Below, piece after piece: positions 38,001-45,912 of a stretch of DNA of 64,000 nucleotides. Below the pieces are notes generated by a model. The model did not search any database. It was not told the DNA's origin and saw only the letters and a program-made list of their open reading frames with translations. The stretch is from Lutjanus erythropterus (lineage: Eukaryota; Chordata; Actinopteri; Lutjaniformes; Lutjanidae). Every line of letters starts with the position of its first letter. The first letter of the stretch is position 1. The position numbers and the translations under genes are program-made. Where the stretch lies: positions 34,491,874 to 34,555,873 of the forward strand of contig CM034606.1 in assembly GCA_020091685.1 (NCBI GenBank), written 5' to 3'.

Positions 38001-40445
38001 ACCTACTGATAGCATAGGTTTAAAAATGTGCTATTATAACCATTTTAGTTTTAAAATCATGTTTTTATGAAACTGTTGGCCCTTTAAAGTCATATCCCAG
38101 ATTTCTGTCAACAGTCTGTTGGCATGACAATGGTTAGTTATACCCTAAGGACCCCCGTCACACTTCCTGGTTTAAAAAAGGCGGGAATCCTGCTTAAGCA
38201 CTGGTAAACTTTGTGTTTTATCTCCCCCCTGCTGAAGAATCTATGATGGCAGCAAAACACACAAAAAACATGAGTTGATATTGAGAGCCAGTGTTTGGTT
38301 TGTCCATTCTGGGTTACTGTAGAAACATGGCGGTGCAACAGGCGGCCTCCATGGAAGAGGACTTCATACTTCTACTCCTCTACTACAAATTTTTACTCCA
38401 CTACATTTGTCTGACAGCTTTAGTTACTAGTTACTTTTCAGATTACAGTTTTTCCCTATCCAGTGAAACCCATTATTCCCAGATGAGGTACGTGTGAATG
38501 TTTGTGGTAACTGAAGGATTAAATGTTCCTCTGCTGGTTGAGAAAGTTCTCCTTCTTAAGCTAAATAAACTCTTTAAAAACCCTCATGGATCAGTTAAAA
38601 AATGCTCCGTCACAGAGCTGAAAAAAGGCTGTTTTTCTTGATCCCATTAAAGTTGACTTTTTGGTGGTTCTCATAGGTCAACCACACTACAAACATAAGA
38701 TTATCTTATAGACCATGATGCATTGCTGTAAATTAAACTAGCTCACTAATACTGAAGTAGAAGTTGTGTAAAAAATGACTGATAAAAGTAGAAGTACAAA
38801 TTTAACTTTTTTTACTCAAGTAAAAGTGAAAAAGTCTTTTATGTCTTTTTACATCCTGTTACGTCTTTTGTTTTCTTACATCTCTTTTGTCTTCTCATGT
38901 TGTTTATGTTGTTTTTGTCTTCTTACTTCTTTTTTGTCCTGTTGAGTTTTGTTGTGTCTTTTTCATCTTGTTAGTGTTCCATCTTGTTTCTTCTTGTACG
39001 TTGTTATTTGTCTTGTCTTGTCTTGTCCCAGGTTGAGCGTCCCTCACTAGTTTGTCTCATCTTTTTACATCTTTTTTGTCTTGTTACATCTTTTTGTCAT
39101 ATTAAGTCTTTTACATTGTTTTTTTTTTAATCTTCTTGCATCTTTTTCATCTTGTTGCATTTTTTATGTTGTTTTTTGTCTTACGTCTTTTTCATCTTGT
39201 TACGTCTTTTTGTCTTATTGTACCTTTTAGGCTGTGTTTTGTCAATGTAAGTATTTTACGTTGTTTTTCGTATTATTAAGTCTTTTCATCTTATGTCCTT
39301 TTTTCGTCTTGTTACCTCTGTCTTGAAGCCGTCTTGATGTTGGAAGGTGGAGGACAAAATAATGATGCAAAATAACAGTAATCAATAATTCTCCTCAAAT
39401 GCATTAAAACTAAAGTAACAAGCCTGTTTTGAAAATGTAAGGAGTAGAAAGTACAGATATTTGTGTTAAAATGTTGGAAGTAAAGGTAAAAAGTTGTCAG
39501 AAGAATAAATATTCAGGTACCTGAAAAATCTGCTTAAGTACAGCAACAAAGTATTTGTACTCGGTCACTCCCACCTCTAAAAACGTTTATTGTTCTTGCC
39601 TTGACTGAGATTAGATGATCAAGATGAAACCACCTCACACACCAGACTGTGACCCACAGTGCACTGCAGCATGGCTGACAGGTCATATGTTCAGAGTCAT
39701 CTCTCTGATTAACAGGATTTACACTAAACAATATTCTGTGCACCAGACCCCACCGTGTCTGTTTAAACAATGATAAGACTTCACGGTTCACGTGCACTTT
39801 TGGCTGCAGGGCGCGCACAGTTATCCCTGTCTGAACCCTGTGTCAAAAATCAGACACTTTAGGATTTCTTTGCTCACCAGCCAACGCTCACACTTGTTAT
39901 AAAGTAACTTCCAATCTGCTGAATTGGTTTGGAGTCATCCTTCATTCGGCTTGTATTCCAAAACAAACAGTGATCACTTAAAGGATTAGTTTCAGTTTTT
40001 TTTTCCACAGCTTCACCCGCTCACAACAACTTCACACCATGGGGGGAGACCGCAAAACCCAGACAGAGATTTTATTTTAAAAACTTAACTTACAGCTACT
40101 TCCTCATGTACTGTACATGAGGACACATGAAATCATCAGTATATCATTTACAGTCACTTTGTCTGGACTCGTACCGCTGCAGTGAACAGACACCAAAGAA
40201 ACGCTGGAAAACTGTGAAAGTCTTCGCAAACTTTTTACAGTTTTCCCTCCAGCTGCTGCAGCAGTTACCACCCAGCACGATACGAGCTGACGGCAGCGGA
40301 CACACGAGCGGATCGTTAGTGCAACAAAGTTTGACACATGTTGATCGTTACTTTTATATCTAACAAAGTTAGTGGACCTACCTGTTAGCAGCACGGTGGG
40401 CAGCAGAAAGCAATAGAAGAGCCAGACAACCACCTGAAGATCCAT
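686..40445 (-). CDS. piezo1: piezo1, 5' part: coding exons 1 and 2 of the Piezo1 mechanosensitive ion channel
   Basis: Piezo1 is a very large plasma-membrane channel that opens under membrane tension and admits cations. Only its extreme N-terminus is here, as join(complement 40382-40445, 686-781). Spliced, the two exons give 53 complete codons plus one base: a hydrophobic first helix beginning MDLQVVVWLFYCFLLP, then a second stretch containing YNVLSLVYFLYLLLLPWF. From memory this closely resembles the human PIEZO1 start, which has LSLVYLLFLLLLPWF at the same place. Exon 1 ends in phase 1 and exon 2 restores the frame across an AG acceptor and GT donor. The exon order and the position beside cdt1 and aprt agree with vertebrate synteny. 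piezo2 or a piezo1 paralogue is possible from so little sequence, but the neighbours favour piezo1. The remaining exons lie left of the window. Confidence 0.88.
3238..3421 (-). mobile_element. tRNA-derived SINE
   Basis: On the minus strand it begins GGCCTGGTAGCTCAGTTGG, with an A box (TAGCTCAGTTGG) and a B box (GGGTTTGAGTCC) 45-60 bp further on. It then has the body CTTTGCTGCATGTCATTTCC and the tail CTTCAGCTGTCCTATCC. I recognise this as a widespread fish SINE. The tRNA-like part is too diverged to be a working tRNA gene. Confidence 0.85.
3967..4622. mobile_element. TTAATCG-type MITE, interrupted by a second element
   Basis: The left part is 3967-4053 and the right part 4396-4622. The left end TAGGGCTGCAAATGAT and right end ATCATTGCAACTCTA are inverted. 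The interior text TCTTGTTTTGTCAGTTC matches the family seen at 61310. It was split by the insertion at 4054-4395. Confidence 0.75.
4054..4395. mobile_element. hAT-like MITE nested in the 3967-4622 element
   Basis: It starts AGGGCTGAATGATTTTG and ends GCAGCACTACC. ATAAAAT flanks it on both sides (4047-4053 and 4396-4402), a target duplication. Its interior (GATTGCAATATCAG-like on one strand) also occurs at 14737-15109. Confidence 0.82.
7129..7159. repeat. TTG trinucleotide microsatellite
   Basis: About ten TTG units. Confidence 0.95.
7830..8165. repeat. Partial copy of the 31930-32530 repeat
   Basis: Shares GTTTACATCCATGTCTGTCC, TTCCAGGTAGAAACATAATG-like and GAGGAGGACAGAGGACTGA with 31937-32130, and ends at AAATTCCCTCAAGGC, next to a CA microsatellite. 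Confidence 0.6.
8171..8197. repeat. CA microsatellite
   Basis: About 13 CA units. Confidence 0.95.
8599..9391. mobile_element. GGTTCT/AGAACC repeat-core element, copy A
   Basis: The left end ACACTCTTAAAAATAAA and right end TTCCTCAGAGTGCA are decayed inverted termini. The core is many imperfect units of roughly 60 bp, each with a GGTTCTACAGAGAACCCTTT-like palindromic box and a TTCCAAGGGTTTCATG-like spacer. Open frames across it are an artefact of the repetition. Confidence 0.75.
11954..12577. mobile_element. Fold-back MITE, with a nested insertion
   Basis: It begins GTAAAGGGACAGTTCACCC and ends GATGAACTTTAAA. The left arm (GTAGTGCTGTGTATCC..., TTTTGGTGTGAG) reappears inverted near 12490-12540, so the element can fold on itself. 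A second repeat starting TAGGGCTGCATCATG at 12166 interrupts it, with its right limit uncertain (about 12290). Confidence 0.72.
13179..13600. repeat. Possible MITE with CAGTGGCGTA ends
   Basis: CAGTGGCGTAACTGG at the left and TCTACGCTACTGG at the right are short inverted ends. Inside are a small perfect hairpin (GTTACACT, 9-base loop, AGTGTAAC at about 13465-13490) and an A run near 13515-13532. Confidence 0.4.
14195..14273. repeat. CA microsatellite, interrupted
   Basis: About 38 CA units with AT interruptions; it produces spurious Cys-Val open frames on the minus strand. Confidence 0.95.
14737..15109. mobile_element. Second copy of the AGGGCTG hAT-like MITE, opposite orientation
   Basis: It begins TAGAGCTGCACAG and ends GTTCAGCCCTA. 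The flanks TTTTATAC (14729-14736) and TTTTGAAC (15110-15117) agree at six of eight positions, a likely 8 bp duplication. The interior includes a 19-base A run at 14940-14958. Confidence 0.75.
15613..15636. repeat. CA microsatellite
   Basis: About 12 CA units. Confidence 0.95.
16880..17090. repeat. Dispersed repeat shared with 23760-24110
   Basis: CAGCAAATTAGCGCGTGGGA, then CTTTCTCCAGTGCTGAGCAC, in the same order as in the longer second copy. Confidence 0.6.
17577..17896. repeat. Diverged AGGGCTG-related repeat
   Basis: AAGCTACACGATTTGG at the left and TTAATTGTGCAGCCTT at the right resemble the hAT-like MITE ends; the interior is shared in part with 22905-23270 (a segment around TGTTTTCTTCCATCTTCTTTC). 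Confidence 0.45.
18596..18931. mobile_element. MITE with TTTGGGTGAAAAC inverted ends
   Basis: TGCCTCTTTTTGGGTGAAAA at 18596 and TTTTCACCCAAAAAAGGGCA at 18912 are inverted, 21 bp arms. The 336 bp interior has no gene and is shared with 51415-51857. Confidence 0.75.
18955..19024 (-). other. Exon-like open segment, origin unknown
   Basis: On the minus strand a 70 bp open stretch is preceded by a TTATTGGACGTAG acceptor-like site and followed by GCAG/GTACAC, a donor-like site. Read from its first base it gives GAYVAYVAGHEEMVTNILAM followed by DEA, a plausible protein-like composition. I do not recognise the family; AGHEEMVT is vaguely WD-repeat-like. It cannot be an in-frame piezo1 cassette exon, because in the phase left by exon 1 it meets a stop. 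It could be a relic exon, part of an unrecognised element, or chance. Confidence 0.25.
19513..19773 (-). mobile_element. tRNA-derived SINE, second family
   Basis: On the minus strand it starts GCGGCATGGTGGCTCAGTGG, a tRNA-like A box, with a B-box remnant CAGTTTGAATCTCA. The middle contains TGTGTGGAGTTTG, and the tail is TGACAATAAAGTTGACC then simple AAAGG repeats. It is a typical fish SINE with a LINE-like tail. Confidence 0.8.
19864..19877 (-). promoter_or_regulatory. CTCF-like motif in piezo1 intron 1
   Basis: The minus strand reads CCAGCAGGGGGCAA, matching 13 of 14 positions of the CTCF core. It is close to the SINE ending at 19773. Confidence 0.3.
20803..20867. repeat. GT microsatellite with GTGC variants
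   Basis: GT units interrupted by GC and GA, about 120 bp before element copy B. Confidence 0.95.
20985..22016. mobile_element. GGTTCT/AGAACC repeat-core element, copy B (best preserved)
   Basis: Perfect 16 bp inverted ends: ACACTCTCAGAAATAA at 20985-21000 and its complement at 22001-22016. It is flanked by TA on both sides if the terminal A is read as part of a TA duplication. The core has about 14 units of a GGTTCTAC...AGAACC motif separated by TTATATTCCAAGGGTTTTAT-like spacers. No transposase. Confidence 0.85.
22018..22066. repeat. CA microsatellite abutting element copy B
   Basis: About 24 CA units starting at the very edge of the 20985-22016 element. Confidence 0.95.
22905..23270. repeat. 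Diverged AGGGCTG-related repeat, inverted relative to 17577
   Basis: Begins ACTAAACAATTAATCGC and ends near GCAATATGACTTTTTTTCC, with a middle part that corresponds to 17577-17896 on the other strand (GGTTCAGACCTCAAAAATAT). Confidence 0.45.
23760..24110. repeat. Dispersed repeat, longer copy
   Basis: CGGCAAATTAGCGCCTGGGA near 23796 and CTTTTCTCCAGTGCTGAGCG near 24057. The middle part, with GGCAGGGTGTGTTTTTCCCC, is absent from 16880-17090. Confidence 0.6.
24690..25365. mobile_element. GGTTCT/AGAACC repeat-core element, copy C
   Basis: The same core and right end (ACCCTTATTCCTAAGAGTG) as copies A and B. The left end is eroded; the first recognisable part is GGCAGAACCTTTTATCAAAG. Confidence 0.7.
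26784..27312. mobile_element. Fold-back MITE, second long copy
   Basis: Left end TTCAAGGGACAGGTTATCCC, right end GGCCCCTTTAAA. Arms carrying TTTTGGAGATATCAGCCG and its inverse GTCGATATCTCCAAAACTTT lie at 26812 and 27198. The A-rich stretch at 26874-26917 marks the hinge side of the left arm. Confidence 0.72.
27986..28595. mobile_element. TTAA-flanked fold-back MITE (piggyBac-like target site)
   Basis: TTAAAGGGATAGTTCACCC at the left and GGGTGAACTGTCCCTTTAA at the right are inverted ends, with TTAA on both sides. Matching inverted segments continue inward (CACTGCTGGAGTTTCACAGG against its inverse at 28482; CTGCTCGTCTGGTGTAATCC at 28199 against its inverse at 28371). The whole 610 bp could therefore form one hairpin. 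Confidence 0.8.
28629..28686. repeat. ATTAT pentanucleotide repeat
   Basis: About eleven TATAT/ATTAT units with a few changes, 33 bp after the MITE that ends at 28595. Confidence 0.9.
28880..29015. repeat. Inverted fragment of the 31930-32530 repeat
   Basis: Contains TATCCAAAAGGTCAAAGGTC and CAATCCTCTGTCCTCCTCTG, the complements of strings in the two related copies. Confidence 0.55.
30429..31725. mobile_element. DNA element with perfect 17 bp inverted ends
   Basis: TAGGGGAGAGTGGGGTA at 30429-30445 and its exact complement TACCCCACTCTCCCCTA at 31709-31725. The interior repeats variants of GGGGTAAGTTG and TTTGCCCCAC on both strands, and contains the nested element 30539-30684. No transposase is visible over 1297 bp. 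Confidence 0.8.
30539..30684. mobile_element. Internally deleted AGGGCTG MITE
   Basis: Ends ATAGGGCTGAAC and GTTCAGCCCA are inverted; only about 146 bp remain. It lies inside the larger element 30429-31725. Confidence 0.65.
31930..32530. repeat. Dispersed repeat ending ACATAATGCCTCCAGCC
   Basis: Strings such as TTTGACCTTTTGGATATAA, GTGCCAAATTTGAAGAAATT and CCTGCAAACATAATGCCTCC are familiar from many teleost genomes. Parts recur at 7830-8165 and, inverted, at 28880-29015. The superfamily is not certain. Confidence 0.65.
33790..34268 (+). pseudogene. 3' end of a decayed non-LTR retrotransposon (LINE)
   Basis: 33799-33950 encodes a reverse-transcriptase tail resembling INTAQKIVGCPLLTPEELHG and NIIKDTSHPGHSLFEL. 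After a frame change near 33950 the same protein continues as LPSGRWHRSVRTRTNRLRDS to a stop. This pattern is typical of L2/Rex-type LINEs at the end of ORF2. A short 3' UTR follows, ending ACAATGACAATAAATTC. It is inactive, 5'-truncated and frameshifted. Confidence 0.75.
34400..34690. repeat. Repeat shared with 55240-55530
   Basis: Both copies carry GATGTCATTTTTGGAGGATA or a close variant, AAAGTTTATTGTTAAATTGT, then CCAGTATCAGTCAGG-like text. The latter resembles the TATCGGCC...AAAATCCAGTATCGG family; 58560-58630 has a fragment. Confidence 0.5.
34819..34891. repeat. Long GT microsatellite
   Basis: About 36 uninterrupted GT units, the longest perfect dinucleotide tract here. Confidence 0.97.
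34998..35051. repeat. TC microsatellite
   Basis: About 27 TC units, 106 bp from the GT tract; the two could be scored as one polymorphic marker. Confidence 0.97.
35825..38190. mobile_element. 2.4 kb DNA element with long inverted ends
   Basis: The left arm 35825-36016 and right arm 37920-38190 are inverted relatives (shared strings ACCAGGAAGTG, GACAGAAATCTGGGA, CTTTAAAGGGCCAACA, CTGGGACAAGGC). The arms differ in length through indels. The interior (36017-37919) has no transposase; its 142-codon open frame at 36236-36664 has no recognisable domain. It could be a non-autonomous transposon, perhaps with a second element inside. Confidence 0.7.
38350..39580. repeat. Dispersed repeat with AGTAAAAGTA ends, split by a tandem array
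   Basis: 38360-38455 (CTACTCCTCTACTACAAATT, TTAGTTACTAGTTACTTTTC) and 39410-39580 (AGTACAGATATTTGTG, GTACAGCAACAAAGTATTTG) are recognised teleost repeat pieces. The array at 38836-39330 lies between them. Confidence 0.6.
38836..39330. repeat. Degenerate pyrimidine-rich tandem array
   Basis: About 30 imperfect units of 14-18 bp built on TTTTTGTCTTGTTACATC. On the piezo1 transcript strand it is a purine-rich array (GATGTAACAAGACAAAAA). Some units vary to TTGTCTTGTCTTGTC. Confidence 0.7.
40382..40445 (-). CDS. piezo1: piezo1 coding exon 1 (start codon exon)
   Basis: The start codon is at 40445-40443 on the minus strand, in the context GATCCATG on the opposite reading (CGGATCC-adjacent, GC-richer DNA upstream). 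The exon codes 21 residues, nearly all hydrophobic, plus the first base of codon 22. It ends at 40382, followed by a GTAGGT donor. The length and the VVVWLFYCFLLP pattern fit the first transmembrane helix of Piezo proteins. The alternative of a non-coding hydrophobic ORF is made unlikely by the exact phase match to the exon at 686-781. Confidence 0.82.
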
Positions 40446-40876
40446 GTCAGCGCGGATCGATACTCACTCCGATAATCAACAGATGGATCAATAACTACCA
40501 TAGATCCGGGCGGAGACGCCGGCCCGCTGGTTTAAACGGCTCCATCGGAGCTGATTGATTAAACGTGACAGAGGAATCGATCCATTATTCCGATATCCGC
40601 TCATGATCTCCCATCAAAAAGACAAAAAGCAAAACCTCTGAGGAAAAGTGCAGAAGTTGAAACAAAAGTTTCCAATAGTCGATAGTATCGATCTCCTGTG
40701 TGTTGACGTGCAGCTGCAGCTGATCGACTCGTCTCAGTGAAGCTATCGGCGAGAAAGAAAAGGGTCTGTAGCATGTGTTCCTTCTGAGGGGCCCAGTCTG
40801 AAGTAACAGTGTTGTAGGTGGAAAATGTGATTCACAGGCAGTCAGTCTGAAGGGCGTTCATAGAGGAGCTATTCAC

Positions 40877-40940
40877 TGACTGACTGACTGCTGCTGCTGC
40901 TGACTGCTGGTCACCTCCCTGCTGCTGCTGCTGCTGCTGC
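40877..40940. repeat. TGAC / CTG triplet repeat upstream of piezo1
   Basis: TGAC units followed by CTG runs of about 5 and 8 copies, interrupted. On the piezo1 strand this is a CAG tract about 430-500 bp before the start codon, possibly in the 5' UTR or promoter. Confidence 0.7.
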
Positions 40941-41236
40941 AAATACACACTATTACTCCAACTTCACTGCACAGCCTGATTATCTGCTCTACTGTTTACT
41001 GCCTGTGTTTAATTACACAGTTTATAAGTGTATAAGGTGTGAGCTCACTCAGCAAAGAAATCCATAAAAAATAATTACACGTGTTATATTTGGAGCAGTG
41101 CTGACATGGGTCAAACTTTCTGGCGTGTTCAGGCCGTGGATTTGCATTTCTGACGTGACTACGTCAATCGATGCTGGCGCCACAAATAGGTCCTGCCTGC
41201 GCTGACAACAAATTACATGTCATTGTTGTGTCAGTG

Positions 41237-41250
41237 GCGCCCTCTAGTGG
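41237..41250 (-). promoter_or_regulatory. CTCF-like motif upstream of piezo1
   Basis: The minus strand reads CCACTAGAGGGCGC, a full match to the CTCF core, 792 bp upstream of the piezo1 start codon and between piezo1 and cdt1. Confidence 0.45.
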
Positions 41251-41330
41251 AATAAGAAACACTGTAAAAAAAAAATATATATATGTTATGTTATATTATA
41301 TATATGGCGCCAGTGAAGGCAACAGTGTAA

Positions 41331-42210
41331 GTGGTTGGTGGAGGAGTACTTTAAAATCTGTACTCAACTACAAGTATTGTTACATTGCTAAAATATTACT
41401 CAATTACAAGTAAAAGTACTGGTGTTAGAAATATACTTAAGTAAAAGTATAAAGTATTTGTCACATGAACTACTCAGAGTATTAGTTACTTTTAACTGTT
41501 GATGTCACAGTCACCTCTCCAAACTAGCGTTGGAAATTTTGTGTTTTCCTGAACCAATAGTTGAAAATGCTAACAATTGATTAATCATTAATAATTTATA
41601 AGTTAAATAACACATTTTATTTTCCTTATTTTCATTTTTGTTTGTTTGTTTGTTTCTGGGTTTTGTTTTTTGTTTTTTGGGTTTTTTGGGTTTTTTTTTT
41701 TTTTCTTCCTATTTTGTCTTTTTTCATTTTAAGTCAAAGTGTAAGTGTCCTTATTTAACAAATGGCTCCACCAGACAAAACAATATCAAATGAGGCGCAG
41801 TTACTTCCATGACTATTGATTAAACATCAATGAATACATTTCTAATTGGTTAAATTCTTAATGACAATAAATTGATTAATGATTAATCGTTAACATCCTT
41901 ACTCCAAATGTTTGCTGCCACACCATTTTGTTTTGTTTTTCAGTTGTATGTCTTTCTTTTCATTGGCTCGTTTCTGATCAGATCACCTGATTGGCTACTA
42001 AAACGCAGATGAAAGGTTTGGATATTAATTCAAATTGTACTCAGTACTCAACTATGATTTTGAAAGTAACTAAGTAGATTACATGATGATGATTAAGTAC
42101 AAGTAAAAGTACAGACTTGAAAATCTACTCATAAAAGTACAAGTACCCCAAAAAAACTACTTAATTACAGTCATTTGAGTATTTGTTATTAGTTACTCTC
42201 ACCCCTGGTG
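41331..42210. repeat. Dispersed repeat with AGTAAAAGTA-type ends
   Basis: 41331-41490 (GGAGGAGTACTTTAAAATCT, AAGTAAAAGTATAAAGTATT) and 42030-42210 (GTACAAGTAAAAGTACAGAC, GTTACTCTCACCCCTGG) are the two ends of a recognised teleost element; the interior has TTAATCATTAAT-type AT-rich sequence. Confidence 0.6.
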
Positions 42211-45200
42211 TTACGTGTGTTTTTATCATATATATGCAAGGACATTTCTGCCAATGTGATGAAAAAAAAGTCCTGCAAGTTTTTATAATGAGAATTTTGA
42301 AAATAATAATAAAACTCTCTCAGTCAATATTTTGAGAGAACTTGTCGTTGTTTTGGGACGTTAATCCTGCATACATGTGGTGTTGGAATAATTTGAAAAA
42401 TGACTTCCCAGCTGTGAAAATCCATGTGAACACCCCCCTCAAGTTGGAGCAACAGCTCAAAAAGTCAGAGAAAATTTTGTTACATGAGTTTCATGTTGAC
42501 ATAATATATAAAGAAATTTGGGAAATGAAAATAAATGTTTGGTTTTATTTATTCATTTATTGCATATACATTTTTTGTGCATGTATAATTAAGTAAAACT
42601 GCTTCAAAAATGGACCGTCTAAAATATTTGTTATTAAAGTAAAGTTTCTTTCATGTCAGCTTTTCTTTTCATGGACATTGTGGTTGGTAACTTCTATTAA
42701 AATTACTAGCTACAACCACTCTGCTAGAGTGCCAGTGCTGGAGATGTCTAGTCAATACTGAGTCACTATCTACTGACATTAGGCTGCTGGGTCACTTCAG
42801 TGTGTGGTAACAGTCTAAAAGTTTTCTGGGACATATAGTTTATGGACATAGTACTTCTGTAAGGTAGCATAGACTTGTATGATGAAAATTATTTTCTCTG
42901 CAAGGTCTCACAGGCCATGTAAAAGGAGCTGACAGGCCAGAGTTGGTCCACAGGCCTTGAGTTTGATACATGTGATGTACTCTGACCTGAATAAATCACA
43001 AATATTATTTATTAACATTAACCCTGATTAAAAAAAAAAAAAAAGTAGCCTACAATAAGATTCAGAACATAACCCACCCTAGCCTTAGCAGCATCCATGT
43101 TGTTTCAACTTTCCAACTTAACACACTGACGTTGAAATAACAACTTCCCATCTCCAGGAACGGGATCTTCCGAGCAGCACATGAATGCCTAATACCCATA
43201 CTACCACACTATTAAGTATGCCAGAATGTCCCAACATATAATAGGCGATGTCAAATACAGTATGCCAAAAATACTAGTATGTCCTACTGCATCCAGCTGC
43301 ATTTTGCAGTATGCAAGCCAGCAAGCCATGGTTTTGTGGCTATTCTGACCCACAATCCTCTGTGCCATGGAAAATATGCCACACTGACTGAGCTGCCAAG
43401 AGAAATTGCATACTGTTTCTTTTTACTTTAAATTTCACGGTATGGACTGTGATGGATGTGTGAGCAAGAGGGGCACAGTTCAAGGAACAATGTCCTGATG
43501 ATATAGTATATCCCAATGAGTACTACAAATATGCAACAATACTTACTTCAGCAAGGGCAGCTGCAGCACAGACCAAAGTAAAAAGAAAAGAGTGTGATTT
43601 AGAATGTGGTTTAAATCATTATTTCAAGGTTTGTCATTATAATGATTTACTGGATCTTTTTTCATCACACTGGCAGAAATAGGCCTCCGTACTTTTCTTA
43701 AAATGCAGCAATGATTATTTTCATGTAAGTATTAGTGTAGACATGGAATATGAGCAGTTCAACCAAAGACTAATTTCATCCTCTTGGATTGATTTATTTC
43801 AAGGGTTTTTGGAGACTAGAGGAGGTTAAAGTGAATATTACTATAAAAGAGAAGGCAAACATTAGAGAAAAGTCTGAAAAAATTAACATAATATATACAG
43901 AGGAACATCTTTTCCCTTTAATCATTTGGTGACCCCTGACATTTTTCTTGGGACACCTTGTGGGGGAGGGAACCACTGCCCCATTCAAATCAATCAGGCT
44001 TATTTTGAAAGTCAGATTAGTGATATTACAGTAAGAAAATACTCAATTAAGTCTTGTATTTATCAAGTTAAACCACTTATTTTATATCTTGAATGCCCCT
44101 TAAGCATGTCATATTTATGATCAATATGTATGGAGTGACTATAGTAACACTGACTTTAATGCTGTTACTTTCCCTTACTCTCATTCACAAAAGCACAGAA
44201 ATGTGTGATTTAAGGGACCCTGGGCTGATTTTAAGAGCTGTTTGCATATATAGATTAATAGATGATTAACACAGCATGCTCAAAAGTAGAAGTACTCGTT
44301 AAAATGGGGATATTGCTAATGATTGTTTATTTTGAAAATAAAATCAAATGTGTAAATTAACATGTTTTGTCAGTACTTTCTTTAGCCTGTAAGAAACATT
44401 TGATCTGCAGACAGAATTCCAGACACGTGTAATCAAGGACACAACAGCAGAAGAATCCACAGTGGTGTGAAGAAATGATAATAAAGGGCAAACAAAGACA
44501 ATAGCTTGTTGACAGCTTGTTGTACCTGTAGCAGATCTGTGTCTGTGTCATTGATCATGATATGTGAGGACGAGTGATGGTTGTCAAAAATGATTAATCA
44601 TGTGCTCAAATTCAGTTTCAGTTTCAGCCTGGAGGTACTACACCAGGACAGAATTCATTTCTTTAACAAAATAGATAAAAGTGCACTCATTATGAGATAC
44701 TTTAAAATAAAATGATGTCTAATTATATACAATATAACATCAGCATCAACAAAATTTGATTACACATGTCAGCTAGAGGCTGATGTATTTGATGAAGTGG
44801 AAACTTTTTAATGTCAGTGCCCACTCTGCAGAAAGTTATCATGTTTTTATCTCCTCAGCTTTCAAAGACTGTAACTCTTATCTGACAGCAGTCAACTGTC
44901 TCTCTTTTATGTCCCAGATCAAGTTATGGTGGGTAAGGTTTCTATGATTTATGCCTCTGAATCAGATATGTTTACAGAGAATATCATACTGAGGTGACTT
45001 AGAGTACCTACTAAGAATTTTACAGCCTGAATGATTTTGTAGTACACATATTCACTCTGACTTTAATGTAAGAAAGATAAGTGCTGCTGTACAAACACGT
45101 TTTAGAAAAAATAATCAGTGATGAAAGAATCAATCAATCAATCAATCAAAGAAATAATCAAAATATCAACAGGTTAACAGATGTTAACAGTCTATGTTCT

Positions 45201-45690
45201 TAGCCTGGCATCGCCAGACAAATGAAATCATGAGTTTGGTAGATTCTCTAGAAACATGGAGGTGCAACATGAGAGCCTCCATGGAAGAGGACCTGCTTAT
45301 TCTGTGGATATAGCGCTCATTCTAAACTAACAATTCTTATTTTAAGGTGATTTTACAGTAACATCCATCAGTAACATCTTCCAAATAAATTCTTAAAATC
45401 CATTTTTATAGACTTGTTTTTATGTGATGTCATCATTTAAACCATATTTTGTTTATTTATATTGACCTTATGTGATGCTGTCTTAATATCTATTCCATCT
45501 TTATCTATAGATTGAAAGACTAGATGACATCATCACGTGATGTCACCTCTGTATTAATATCTATTTATTTTTATTTATTATTGACATGTTTTTATTTCGA
45601 CTTATTCACACTTACATGTTTGCTTGCTTTCCTGTTCTGTCTTATTCTTTACTACGTTTTAGTCTACTTCAATTTTAGATTCTGTCTTAA

Positions 45691-45730
45691 TACTACTACT
45701 ACTAATAATAATAATAATAATGATAATAAT
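45691..45730. repeat. ACT / AAT trinucleotide microsatellite
   Basis: Four ACT units then about eight AAT units, with one TGATAAT interruption. Confidence 0.9.
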
Positions 45731-45768
45731 TTACCAAAATGTTCCATCTATCTCTGATTATTTTAGGA

Positions 45769-45879
45769 CGCCCTACTCAGCCTCTGATTAGATGGTACTC
45801 CAACTTGCGTTGAGGTAGTGGAGTGATGATTGGTCAGGGAAGACTATCAAAATAAGCCAATCAGAGGCAGAGTAGGGCG
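45769..45879. repeat. Short MITE in the cdt1 promoter
   Basis: Positions 45769-45791 and 45857-45879 are inverted copies, 23 bp each with two mismatches (arm begins CGCCCTACTC). The element is 111 bp long. I recognise this arm as a common teleost MITE. It contains ATTGG or CCAAT pentamers at about 45829 and 45857, only 35-85 bp upstream of the E2F-like site. Confidence 0.75.
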
Positions 45880-45912
45880 GCTCATATCGAGCGGGGGCGT
45901 GGCTTTGTTGAA

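Larger units (their letters stand above)
782..40381 (-). other. piezo1 intron 1, 39.6 kb, repeat-rich
   Basis: This intron separates the first two coding exons. It holds most of the repeats listed here. Stretches with no feature I can support include 900-3200, 4800-7100, 9400-11950 (apart from a possible conserved block at 9590-9930), 12600-14190, 15450-16900, 24100-24680, 25400-26780, 29040-30420 and 32550-33780. Open frames in these parts are short, overlap on several strands and lack recognisable domains. The unusual size means regulatory elements or an alternative first exon could be hidden here, but I cannot show one. Confidence 0.8.
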
